Below are positions 37,486-48,512 of a stretch of DNA of 64,000 nt, in pieces. Made by a program: the position numbers and the translations under genes. Position 1 is the first letter of the stretch, and every line of letters begins with the position of its first letter. Under the pieces are notes generated by a model. That model searched no databases, was not told the DNA's origin, and saw only the letters and a list, made by a program, of their open reading frames with translations. Origin of the DNA: Nemopilema nomurai (taxonomy: Eukaryota; Cnidaria; Scyphozoa; Rhizostomeae; Rhizostomatidae); NCBI GenBank assembly GCA_003864495.1, contig ML133450.1:2087734-2151733 (forward strand). The letters are read 5' to 3'.

Positions 37486-37880
37486 GATGATCTTCTACTT
37501 CAAACTGTGCCTTTCTACGAGCGTCTTCTTCATGCTTTTCCTTTCCACGATCATTTTTCGACCTTATTCTTCGTATTTTGCTTTTTTTCGACCTTATTTT
37601 TCGTATTTTGCTTTTTTCGATATTCTTCTTCGTATTTTGCGTTTCTACGATCTTCTTCTTCGTATTTTGCGTTTCTACGATCGTCTAATTCACACTATGC
37701 TTTTTCGATCTTCTTCTTCGTATTTTGCGTTTCTACGATGGTCTACTTCACATTATGCTTTTTCGATATTCTTCTTCGTATTTTGCTTTTTTTGATCTTC
37801 TTCTTTGTATTTTGCTTTTTTGTGATCTTCTTCTTCGTATTTTGCTTTTCTACGATCTTCTTCTTCTAACATTTCTGTTC
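37486..37880. repeat. Pyrimidine-rich tandem array, about 30-bp units
   Basis: About 13 diverged copies of a 28-31 bp unit, core CTTCTTCGTATTTTGCNTTT, joined by CTACGAT or TTCGAT. All plus-strand frames stay open, giving Phe/Ser-rich peptides (SSYFAFLR), because the unit has few stop triplets. I read these frames as a consequence of the repeat rather than genes. Confidence 0.9.
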
Positions 37881-38626
37881 TATGTTCGCCTTAAGTTTTA
37901 TCACGAAAACTGTGCAGATCTAGCTGATTTCCCGCCAAGCACCAAAGCAAACGAGTAATGGCGTCTTTCTGTCAAACATGCATAAAATAAGGGCTACTTT
38001 GAAGGAAGCCTGTGTTGTTGTATTTCCATGCATTTACTTTCATGCTCCGATTTTTATAGTTGTGGCCACTAGTGCTACAGAGGCACCTGAATTCCTTTTT
38101 GTGCTCGCAGAAGCATTTCATTAGCGAAGGGTATCGGCATGTCTTCAGTAAACGACAATTGGTCCAATGCCATGCCAATAGGAAGCCATTTCAATCCAAC
38201 CTGGCTGGGATTCTATTGGTTATGGGTTTGAAAGTCGTCAAACCTCTGACGAAAGTTGAACACAGTCTTACTTTTCGTCAAAATTGTATTGTCATCACGA
38301 CGATACACTTTAAAAACTGTGCAAGTGTAGTTAGTCCGAAATTTTCTGACGATCGCCATAGACCTAGACAAAACGTCAAGCCCGGTCTGCGCCTAACTCA
38401 ATAGCAATGACTACAAAACAACGTTGGCACGACACAGAATCAATCGTCAAATTGTTCGATGTAATAATAGATTCCGGCGCAGATGTCAAGTTCATTTTCA
38501 TGCAACAAAATGCCGTATTTCGCATCCAGCTTACTTCGCCTGACCAACTTTACTTTCAGATAGTAAACTGTTAGGAATGCGTCATGAATTAGGTTCAGCA
38601 CATGACCGGTGCGGCGATTGATTTGG
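37881..38626. other. Unassigned sequence with a 114-codon open stretch
   Basis: A plus frame at 38060-38404 begins with TTG rather than ATG and has no recognised similarity. Probably not coding. Confidence 0.3.
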
Positions 38627-38947
38627 ATGGCGCTACAGCCGCGCTGTCTAATTTTAGATGGCGCTACAGCCGCGCTGTCTGATTTTAGATGGCGCTACAG
38701 CCGCGCTGTCTGATTTTGGATGGCGCTACAGCCGCGCTGTCTAATTTTAGATGGCGCTACAGCCGCGCTGTCTAATTTTAGATGGCGCTACAGCCGCGCT
38801 GTCTAATTTTAGATGGCGCTACAGCCGCGCTGTCTAATTTTAGATGGCGCTACAGCCGCGCTGTCTGATTTTGGATGGCGCTACAGCCGCGCTGTCTAAT
38901 TTTAGATGGCGCTACAGCCGCGCTGTCTAATTTTGGATGGCGCTATA
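38627..38947. repeat. GC-rich 31-bp tandem repeat, 10 copies plus a partial
   Basis: Copies start at exact 31-bp steps from 38627 to 38906, with a partial at 38937. The core ATGGCGCTACAGCCGCGCTG is constant; only the AT-rich end varies (CTAATTTTAG, CTGATTTTAG, TTTTGG). Each copy can form a 5-bp hairpin, ACAGC-CGC-GCTGT. The uniform copies in otherwise AT-rich DNA suggest recent expansion. Confidence 0.97.
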
Positions 38948-39030
38948 GAGTGGTCGCGCCTTAGAATATATTGTTTGAGCAAAGTGGTCTTCCTGTGCTT
39001 TATCTAGCACGACTGACTCTAAGCTTGACC

Positions 39031-39277
39031 TACAATCCTGGCCAAAAGATAGTGGACTGGCTGGCAAATTGCTGCCTTTTTTAAAAGATACACTCCCCAC
39101 CCCCCACAAGCAATGTTGAGATGCTTATTTCTACTCATTTCGGTAACTGATACTTTGGTATTTTCCAAAAAACCAACATTGCTGCAGGGGTGGGCGGTTT
39201 TGATACCATTTTGGGGATAAAATTGCAATCTTAGTGGTTTTTTTCTCCAGTCCACTAACCTTTTGGCCAGGATTGTA
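39031..39277. mobile_element. Tc1/mariner-type MITE, 247 bp
   Basis: TACAATCCTGGCCAAAAG starts the element and its complement ends it; the inverted repeats extend about 30 bp to AGTGGACTGG with one indel. TA at each end suits a Tc1/mariner target site. The inside is non-coding; open frames across it are chance. Confidence 0.82.
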
Positions 39278-42200
39278 GGCCTTAAAAATCGCCTAGTGGA
39301 GATCCACCTTAAGGCAAAAAGCGAGAAAATGAATTCAACAATCAAGGTCATAAAAATATAGAAAACCCATGACATAAATCGGATGTTAATTTGAAGGAAC
39401 CTTCAACAGTTTTTGAAAAAGTGAACCATATTCAGTAGACTATTAAGAAGAGAATTTTACTCAAATAAACTTACTCTACTTTACTAAAACTGAAAACAAA
39501 TTCTTTTAGCATTTGTGCGTTGAAGGTAGAAAAGGCCCACCATTCGAGGAGCTGTGCAGATAGGTGTAAGAAATAGGGGGCGAAAGAGAGAGGGGGCAGG
39601 TGTCTCCCACTTTTTAGTAGTTGAGATGTAGTTCCCATTCACGACCAACGATTTCAATTCAAAAACAATTCTCAATTTCGTGACTTTGATCAAGAGATTG
39701 TAGGACTATATCAAAGGACTATATAAACGAGTAAAAGCAGCTGGTTGTGGTCAATGACTTTGCCCTCATTACGACGGGCGAGTTGACTGAACTTCTTGGT
39801 GCATAAAAAAAGTTTTATTCAATGCATAACCATTCAGCTGCTCTTTAGCTCAGTAGAACTACACAACATGCGTAATATTTTGGTAACTATCAGGTGAGAA
39901 CAATGTCCTTCCTGCAATAAAGTTGAAGGAAATTGAAAATTGACAGGGAAAACCTACTGAGAATGCGGCAAAACATGAAGAATTTTGTCAAATAACAACG
40001 TTCTGTGCTGATTGATAAGAGACACCTTCGCCGATCTTAAGCAACAAGAGACCAAACGATAACTACTTTCGTGTGCTCGTTTGCTTTGTTGGCGACATTC
40101 TGCCTAAAAAGCAATTTTATGTAATCTGATTTCAAGCATTAGGAGAAAAGCACGAATAGCTCTCAGAAAATAAGATTTTTCTGATCTTTATCAGAGGAGA
40201 AGAATGCATGAGCTGAAAGGCTGATCTGATAATTTGATTCCGTTACAACTCAAATTAGACCCCAGTCAGCATTTGCTCAGTATGACGCTAGCGGTGTATT
40301 GAGCGGATTACCTTGTAATAAATCTTTAATAGCCCTGACAAGAAGCAAAGTTGCGTTGATATTGACAGGCAGAATTAAATCCCGCCAAAGCTTGATGTTT
40401 TAAGGCACTTAATTGGCATTTGCTGCGATTCAGCCTGACCACCTATTCGACCAAGCGGAGCTCCAGTGCCACTCAAGGTAAGCCTGCCACCTTATTAAAA
40501 ACCTAGCAACAGCTTTAAAGGGGAAGATAACTGAACTCGAACCGTGTGTACCAACAGCTGTAGGGTAAATTCGTAACATTGCTTAAGGTTGCTGCCAACC
40601 AAAGAAAGTTGTGCGTCTGTTTTATGCGTCTGATCCAAAAGCAAAGCAACTGGACATAATTTTGAGAGATTTGCAGATAAATGATTCATTGCACATTTGC
40701 GGTAGCTGAATGTCCGTTGGGTAAAGAAGAGGCAGAAATTGCCTGTCAACTTATTTAACAGTTTGAACATTCAACATGGTACAGTGAAAGCCGAGTGGGG
40801 TTTGTACCTTAACGAGCTTTGCCTCGGGTCTTATGGTCTCTCCTTGCTAGGGTACATTGTTATTGGTGGTTATTAAGAGCCTCGTACCCAGGGTATGGCC
40901 AAAGTTGCTTCGATGAAAAGCATGCAGCGCTCTAATCCATATAACTTCTTGAAAGGAGAACTGGAGCAATGTATATGCCTTAAGTAAGAGATAAATGTCA
41001 TAGAATTCACCCGTCAAACTCTATGACACCCACTAGTACGTAGATAAATAGAAGTTATTATTGACTGCTGTCTTGTACAGGGCTTCTAAGAGATTTCGAG
41101 CCGTACACAGTGAAAAGTTCTTCATTGCAGATGCAATAGACGATAACAACTAAGTAGACCCAAGGTAAAATGAATTGTAAACCTTGCGAAGTAAATACTA
41201 AGTTTTGAGAAAGCGGTTACAATGAAGGTTCAGCAAGGGTCGTTAAGTATATTTGGCTGTCCATTGGATAGCTGAAAGCCAAAAATCAAGGCAAGGACTT
41301 GAAAATTCAGGATTTTCTTGGAAGTTTAATTGATGGCGCTTTGATTTACAAGATAACGTGACGTAAGAAGATCGCCTATCCGTCTTTAAGTGATAAGGCG
41401 AGGAGAAGGGCAAGAGAAATTATAGAAACCACTGCAGGATTCTAATTGACATTTAACAAAGCTCATCACGCGTAGAACTTGGCGGTACAAGTGGCCTTCG
41501 TATGAAACCTTGAAAGTATATGAAAGTGAACCAGATACCTAATACGTATTACTAAGAAGTGAAAAATCATATGAATGGATATCGTTATCAGAAGCTACTG
41601 CTTTAAAAGCTATTGTTTTGACTCAGCCCTTGGTTAAGAAGCTTTTATCTGCATTAACGGCCCCAAAAGTTTCCTGCAACTATCAAACCCACAGCGGCTT
41701 TGGTAGTGTTTAACAAAAAAGAACGAATGGTTTTGCTAACCTGCTTTCCACAGCTCCCAAATGCCTGCAGCGCGAATTTATTTCGTCCATGTTTAACGTT
41801 GGTCCAATATTTATTAAAACAAGAAAGCGTTAGCCTACATAGAACTCTTTATCAAAGCAAAGAAAGGCATCCTTTGCGTGCAATTTTTCATCAACAGAAC
41901 TAACCTTTGACAATTAATTAAAAGCAATGTATAATGATCTATGTTCTTCCCAAATGAATACTTTTTCACGTCTGCTAATATGCTTTGCTACTGACAGATA
42001 TAGTAGTGTTCTGCATATAAGCGACAATTTTTTTGATTTTGAGGTCTAGTGTTATTCTTATAAATGAGATTATACACTTTAATCAGGCAATGTTTCTTAT
42101 ACAAAAACCATTATTCTATTGATCGTCTACTCAGAGTCGTGCTAAATGATTGTGATTAAAGTACCAAATACTTTTGTGATTTGAATTTGTCATTTCTCAC

Positions 42201-42973
42201 TTTTAAAGTCTTTTAAAGTATCCCAGAAAAGTGCTTTCTTCCAAGCATGCATTCGAAATTCTATTTCATTTGACCAGTTTAGAATGATAAACGTTTTGTT
42301 CTGTTTTACATATTATTAAGTTACATAAAAACTTTTTTCAGACCTTCACCAGGTTCATATCAAAGGAGTTATTCTTTACAAAATTAGAGTCTGTGTTTCT
42401 TAAAATTTTGTTTCTTAAAACTGTGTTTCTTATATACGGGGCAAAACAGTAACCTTGACAATGGATGGCCTTAGAATTTGTTTAAATTGTCATATACGTG
42501 AAATGTGCCTATTGTACGTGAAATGCAAGTAAGATCAAAGTTTCTCGCTTTAATGAATAAGTCATCACTGGTATAAACATATATGCTGATCTCATTAATA
42601 AGATATTAATCAAGGAAAATTCCTTTTAAGCTGGTGAATTAACCATTTCCAAGGACAGCCGAGAACTGAACCGTGGAAAGGACTGCAGGGAAGCTGTCAA
42701 ATACTTCCAAATACGAGAATTGGTGTCTTCAATCTTTCGCTGTGCAGAATATCAGGACCACACAGGCACGGCCAAGGCTAATTTGCCAAAGCATTTCATG
42801 AGAAGAACACTATCGATAAGGAGGCAGAGAGTTTAGCAGCAACATTTCTGATTCCGTGTGATTCAATCCTATCCTAAACGCCCTACCAGAAGGCATTGGA
42901 AGAGGCAGCATAACACAATGAGAAGAAGCCAAGACTCAAAGCTGCGTTGAAAGGAATCAGTGAGACAGCAAGC
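39278..42973. other. Gene-poor region upstream of GPCR 1
   Basis: AT-rich. A solo MITE-like end lies at 40889-40904. A possible minus exon of about 35 nt at 40806-40840 (ends GTTAAG|gtacaa) is too short to assign. A TATAAA at 42572-42577 may serve the receptor gene, giving a leader of about 370 nt. Confidence 0.35.
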
Positions 42974-43942
42974 ATGAACTCAAGTCAGCTCAATGACACG
43001 CTTGCAAAGGCGCTAGAAAACCGTACCGCCACCTTGAGCGTGATGCACCTGGAGACGGATGACATTGTTCCCTTCTACGTGGTGTTCCTCATCCTAGCCC
43101 TGATGATAATACTGTCCAACTCCACCATCCTGACGGTCTACTTCAAAACGAGGCCACTGCACACAAGCAACAACCATTTGCTAGTGAGCCTCGCCTTCAC
43201 CGACCTCTTTGCCGGACTGTTCAATATCCCTCTCATCTCCTCCTCGGCGTTAGTCGCTGCCGAGAACATTCGTGTGATTGCGCTCAACTTCTCGGTGAAT
43301 GTCGTGTCGGACTTTGTCGTGACGGTCAATGAGCTAAACCTGTTCTTGATATTCCTCGACCGGTATCTAGTCATCTGCCATCCGCTGGGCAGCCGAAAGC
43401 TCATCACCCGGAATCGGAGGCTGCGCGCCATCCTTGTGATATGGATCACGTCAGCAGTGGTGGCGATACTCCCGCTGTTCTGGTGCTTCAAAGTCGTCTC
43501 CGGACAGCAATACAGCCTGCAGTACCAAAGCACGATGTCCGAGCTCATCACCTACCACTCCATCGCCGTTTCCGTCTGCTGCTTCATCTTGCCCAGCATT
43601 GTGATGCTATTCTTTCTGATCTCCATGATCGCCTCGTTGAGGAAGCAGAAACAGAAGCGCAAGGAGCGACTCAAAATCAGCAAGGACGACAGCAAGTTCC
43701 GCGCATACCACAAGGCCTTCTGTATGCTCTCTGCCATGTACGTTCTAATGCTCGTGGCCTGGTCTCCGCTCATGGTAGTGCGCCTGTGCATGGACGTCCG
43801 GGTCAAGCTGCAGATCCCGCCGAGGGCTTTGGACTGTCTCATGCTTATTCGTTTTGTCACTGCTCTGGTAAACCCCTTCATCTATACGTTCGTGAAAAAG
43901 GAGTTTCGCAAGGCGTTCTTCATGCACATTCGATGCTTCTGA
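42974..43942 (+). CDS. Intronless class A (rhodopsin-like) GPCR 1
   Basis: An uninterrupted 322-residue reading frame from the ATG at 42974; the frame upstream opens only from a TTG. The N terminus has glycosylation sequons at N2, N7 and N16. Seven hydrophobic segments fit class A. Landmarks: LSNST in TM1 (N49), LAFTD in TM2 (D77), DRY at 129-131, AWSPL in TM6 (W263, P265) and NPFIY at 300-304 in TM7, then a short basic tail. There is no cysteine at the top of TM3 and none in the second extracellular loop, so the usual disulfide is missing. That is also true of melanocortin, lipid and cannabinoid receptors, but I cannot assign a ligand. It faces GPCR 2 and is clearly GC-richer than its surroundings. 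An orphan plasma-membrane receptor. Confidence 0.94.
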   Translation: MNSSQLNDTLAKALENRTATLSVMHLETDDIVPFYVVFLILALMIILSNSTILTVYFKTRPLHTSNNHLLVSLAFTDLFAGLFNIPLISSSALVAAENIRVIALNFSVNVVSDFVVTVNELNLFLIFLDRYLVICHPLGSRKLITRNRRLRAILVIWITSAVVAILPLFWCFKVVSGQQYSLQYQSTMSELITYHSIAVSVCCFILPSIVMLFFLISMIASLRKQKQKRKERLKISKDDSKFRAYHKAFCMLSAMYVLMLVAWSPLMVVRLCMDVRVKLQIPPRALDCLMLIRFVTALVNPFIYTFVKKEFRKAFFMHIRCF

Positions 43943-46900
43943 AAATCAGTGCACCTAAAAGCACGTTCACAACTGCTACTACACTGTTTTAACTTTCGAA
44001 TGGAAACTTTAGATGTTATTAGCATGTATTATAATTAGGAAGATAAATGTAATCCGGAGAATGGGGCATTCTACATCGAATGGACTGATTGAAATGACTG
44101 CAGGCAAAACACTTTTGGGAGAGCAACAAATATCAGTGAAAAGATAGCGCAAGAGTCAATTTTCGACGACGTATTGGTGAGCAGGAAACAGCCAGTATAC
44201 AACGCAACATACGCAAGGTAACGCACGTGCTGTTTCGGAGACATGCCATTACGTCAGAGACTATTTCGTCATCGGCATTTGCGGCCTACGTATCAGCCAA
44301 AGGTTCAGAAAATCGTAAAATAAACTTGACACTGACAGGGAGCTAGTAAATTTGCAAATGATTTTGAATTGCATCGGTTGAAAAGGAAGGACATCAACGT
44401 TGACGCATACATTGCTGGATCAACTAAAGGTCATTCAGGCCCTTCTTTGCGGACAAATGCCTTAGTATTGGCTTGGGTAAACCAACCTAATATTGGTGCA
44501 ATTCATTTCAGAAGATGTCATTACTGTATTTAGAATCAAAAAAATATTTCGCACGTATATGGGAAGGACTGTTGATAATGTAACACAGCAAATTAAAATG
44601 AACAAGTACCATTTTGCTTTTCTGTAGTGCATCTCATCTGTCTGATCGAAAGTTTTTCCGTCAAAAAAGTCAAGAGAGTTACCAATTTAAATACTAAAGG
44701 AGAAATACTTCTGCCTGAAAAGACTCAATACAAGTCAACAGACATGAAAGGAGTTTAGTATGATTGATTTTAAGGGTATAATATTGATTAGAGACCCAGC
44801 ATTACAGTAATTTTACATTAAAAAGTTTGGAAGGTTAAGGTCGACGAGAACCAACAAATATCACAATAAGAGAATGTTTTGAAGAATGATTTAAGAAATT
44901 TCCAGACTGTTAAGCTAGCTCCACATCATGATTCTTTTCCGGGACATCGAAAAAGTGGATTAACGCCAATGTTCCATAGCTCTTATAGCATAAAGGATGG
45001 GCAACCAATCCCCCTTCCCGCCCACTCTGCTTCCTAGTCAAAAGACCAGGTACCCGTTTACTTCTGGGTGGGGAGGGGAGAGGGGGGTGGTGTGGTGTGA
45101 GACATCCATTGTCCACACTTAAGATTGAACCAAGATAATTCTTCGTAGAAGGTCAGCCTATTAGCAACTTAGTCTCCACATTTGTCTCAGGAGAACCGAA
45201 GAGCAAGAGTTTAGAGCCAGATGAATCAGCTTACAATCGATGTTGGGTGGTTTTTAATTTGTGACTATGGAGATATTATTTGGCCTTTATGTGGAGACAC
45301 TCCTTTTTAGAAAAGCTTCCTTTTTTGTGAAATCAGAATATGTGTTATTCATATCCAGTTTGACAATACATTTTAGCACTCGGTTGCCATGAAAACAGTC
45401 TTTTAATTGACCAGATAACTACCTAATTGACCTTGATTATTTATTCAGCATTGTCAGAAATTGCAAATTAGGCGAGAATCTGCTTGAAGAAATAACTTTT
45501 CTTTAGACTTCGTTTCCACAAACAATTTACTGTTATTTAACTGTAATGAAAGCTTTTGTTGAGTTCAAGCTTGATAACAGTTTGAAGAAAATGCTGCAAT
45601 TCTTTGAGAGACGAAAGAAGAATTAATATTCCTTTGAACATATCATCTTAATTAAAGGTTCAGCCTGGAAGCAAATGCAAAGTTGCTCTGCTTTGGCGCA
45701 AGACAAATCACTCCCTTTCCTTGCATTATGCAATAAGCATAAATTGTTTAATACCATGATCATACCTTTACCGTCCAAATATCGATATCGATTCCAAACA
45801 TCGACATATTTCTTACTTAGAAAGTTATCGAGCATTTGCAAATGCTATCATAACAATGCATGAATCGCACGGGTTTGTGCCTGCAATCATGATCTTACGT
45901 CAATATATTTCTTCGATTTCCAACCGCTCGTATTTGTTACCATGCGATGACCAGAGTTTGGCCTCGAGCTTCGATCATCCAATCAGTAAGCACTGGACAG
46001 ATAGATCACAATAGCTTCTCACAAAACAGACAAAAGGATTGCGTTAATAACTGATTGAACTCTATAACACAACATGATCCCTTTTAAAGTTCAGGATCAA
46101 TTGAAATTTCTTGGTCGTTTGCATTGAAAAGGGACTGCCTTGTTTTTTCACTCTACTTGTGTGACATTCGTGAATCGACACAACTGCAGCGAATGCTTTA
46201 TTCACGATTATTACGTGATAATTCGCATTTTGACTCGCAACTTAAGGAATATGAGTAGCCAACTCTGCTTACGCAAGTAATTGATTTTCAACTCAATAAT
46301 CTTACTTCAGGACATTTACTATTTCTTAAAATGTTCGTGCAGTGATAACTAAGTCCGCCCATTAGGGGAAAAGAAAACACCCAATCAAAATGCAACGCTT
46401 TTGTACTATATTACATTTTGGTTATTCTGGTAGGTTAATAATTTAATAATCTATTGCATATGCTACATTAGATCATTGCATTTAACAGTACATTTAATCA
46501 TATAACGGCATATCATACTAATTCAATATAGTATTTTTTACCCCAACATATAATGCTTTATTACTGTACAGACTGCTATAATACTGTCAATTGAAGTTTA
46601 TTGTAGTTTGCAATATTACAATTAATCATTACAATATACGTTACAGAATATCAACTTAAATACTAGTTACTAGTTTCATCACAAAACAACTGAGGTCATG
46701 AATTATCTTCGCAAATAGATGGGAAATTAAGGATGGATCCCTGTTACGGATTAGTGCACTTTTCTCTGTTTTAGTGGAGTAGAAAGATTTTTCACACTTG
46801 ATGATTCGAGAATTATGACTTTCTTGATTGATTAACATTCTTGATTGACTTTTAAATCATAAATTGCAACCTTTGTCATTTATTGCAGAATTTTGCAATC

Positions 46901-47411
46901 TAAATGAATTACAACTGACTAATTTACTGTTCATCAATCACCCAGTTTCTACAAAAGGCTGCTAACACAGTTGCTAAGTTAGGGTTTATCATAATGCAAG
47001 AATGTGAGCAATTGGATACCGTAGTGATCATTAAAAGTTACATTTAATGGCAATAGTTAATAAAGACAGAACGTAGTTGACTCTAGAGCGAGTATCGTTG
47101 TTTTTTACATTACGAAATGGTATGTACAAATAATTTAGAATTATACATTCAAAAGAAACTTACAACTAAGTTAGACTTAGTGGCAAATAGTTCTCAAAGA
47201 GAGGTAGGCATAGCTCTGTTTGAATATTAGTCAATCGACCCAGATAGGCTTCTCACGTGATAGGGTCTTGGCAGCTTATGATGTCTACTTGAGAGCAATT
47301 TCTGTCTCCTGCATTCACGTCATCATAAGACGACGAAATTCACTTATTCATTTATAGCCAAAACTCATTTATAAGCTATTGGCCACTTTAAAAGCTCAGC
47401 CTTTACATGCT
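43943..47411. other. 3.5-kb spacer between convergent GPCR genes
   Basis: AT-rich, with the GPCR 1 polyadenylation signal AATAAA at 44319. A GC patch at about 44995-45105 (GGTACCCGTTTACTTCTGGG) looks like part of a dispersed repeat. No RNA gene or long open frame. Confidence 0.45.
44319..44324 (+). terminator. Polyadenylation signal AATAAA for GPCR 1
   Basis: Exact hexamer about 380 nt after the receptor stop codon. Confidence 0.45.
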
Positions 47412-48386
47412 TCAGCAATCGTCCATGAGTGTCTCTCGGTCAACCACAACTGGCTTGCACTTGTCGAAAAGACCAAGCAGAGCCTTGCGAAAGTCATCCT
47501 TGAACAACGTATAGATGAATGGGTTGAGGAAACTGGTGAGAAACCGCAGGATTACCAACACTTCCAGGGCGATCTGCGACAATTGGACATTTGCGCCGGT
47601 GTCCATGATCATCCTTACCACCATGAGTGGTGACCATGCGGACAGAAGCAGGATGTACATGACCAGCAGCATGCAGAAGGCCCGGCGGCGGTCGGCGATC
47701 TTCTTGCGCGGCTCGCTCTCGGCGCTCACGTAGAAGACCATTCGTATGACGGCGATCGTGTAAAAGAGGATAAGCAGGCTCGGCACGACGAAACAGCCGA
47801 TAGACACGAACATAGAGTGGTTGACTGTCAGTCGGTTCATCCTTTCCAGGTAGGCCTGTGAGTGCTGCTGTTTGGCGATGACCCTGAAGCTCCAGGTCAA
47901 CGGCACGGTCGCCAACACAAAGGCCAGCACCCAGATAAAGAGGACGCACTTGCGAATCTTTTGGTATGTGAGGAGGTTGCGACTGAATATCGGGCGGCAG
48001 ATCGATAGGTACCTCTCGCTGAAGATTAGGAAGAGAGTGAGCACGTTGGAGATGATGACGAAATCGGTCGTTGCGTTGGAAAGGAAGTGGACTACGAAGC
48101 AGTTACGTTTCATCATGGCAACCACGGAGGAGCCGACGAGTGAGGGTATGTTGAGGAAACCAGCGAGGAAATCGGTCGCTGCGAGGCAGATCAGAAGGAA
48201 GTTAGTCCAGTGCTTCAAGTCCTTGCATCTCCGATAAATCAAAATTGCTGTAGCATTGTTAACGACAATCAGCAAGGCCAAAACGAGTAGTATGGTTTGG
48301 AAAATCAACGCATGCTCCGGATTGGCCTTCACTGTTGTTGTGTTGTTCGGGAGTCCTGATGTCGGGTAGGTATTGTTCAATTCCAT
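47412..48386 (-). CDS. Intronless class A (rhodopsin-like) GPCR 2
   Basis: The frame is open from 48476, but that codon is TTG. I prefer the ATG at 48386 (AGAAAAATGG), giving 324 residues; an ATG at 48422 is in a poorer context. The N terminus has sequons at N4 and N14/N15. Class A landmarks: VVNNAT in TM1, LAATD in TM2 (D72), ERY at 124-126, AWSPLMVVR in TM6 and NPFIY at 288-292. It has a cysteine before TM3 (C96), but none in the second extracellular loop. The AWSPLMVVR segment and the FRKA start of the tail also occur in GPCR 1, so the two are likely local paralogues in opposite orientation. Ligand unknown. GC content is clearly above the flanks. Confidence 0.94.
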   Translation of the reverse strand: MELNNTYPTSGLPNNTTTVKANPEHALIFQTILLVLALLIVVNNATAILIYRRCKDLKHWTNFLLICLAATDFLAGFLNIPSLVGSSVVAMMKRNCFVVHFLSNATTDFVIISNVLTLFLIFSERYLSICRPIFSRNLLTYQKIRKCVLFIWVLAFVLATVPLTWSFRVIAKQQHSQAYLERMNRLTVNHSMFVSIGCFVVPSLLILFYTIAVIRMVFYVSAESEPRKKIADRRRAFCMLLVMYILLLSAWSPLMVVRMIMDTGANVQLSQIALEVLVILRFLTSFLNPFIYTLFKDDFRKALLGLFDKCKPVVVDRETLMDDC

Positions 48387-48505
48387 TTTTCTAGAAAAAC
48401 GCCATATACCGTTATAAATCATAAATGAAATCCACTCATTGTGTTTTCTCTCACTCCTTCCACTTTTAAGTACCAATTTTGAAACGCAACGCGTCTATCG
48501 TGTGT

Positions 48506-48512
48506 TTTTATA
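48506..48512 (-). promoter_or_regulatory. TATA box for GPCR 2
   Basis: TATAAAA on the minus strand. Transcription starting about 30 nt downstream would begin near 48480, which leaves the ATGs at 48422 and 48386 as usable starts and argues against the longer frame. Confidence 0.5.

Noticed and set aside
37468..37958. Three overlapping plus frames rich in Phe and Ser
   Set aside because: All frames are open because the array unit lacks stops; no start context or family.
39019..39375. 118-codon minus frame
   Set aside because: Crosses the Tc1/mariner-type MITE and has no similarity.
40806..40840. Possible extra CEP290 exon (minus) ending GTTAAG|gtacaa
   Set aside because: Too short, no coiled-coil pattern and no match to the family.
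43138..43992. Antisense and +1 frames over GPCR 1 (137, 183 and 109 codons)
   Set aside because: Shadows of a GC-rich receptor gene with clear class A motifs in the chosen frame.
47494..48237. Alternative frames over GPCR 2
   Set aside because: Same reason: the chosen minus frame carries ERY, AWSPL and NPFIY.
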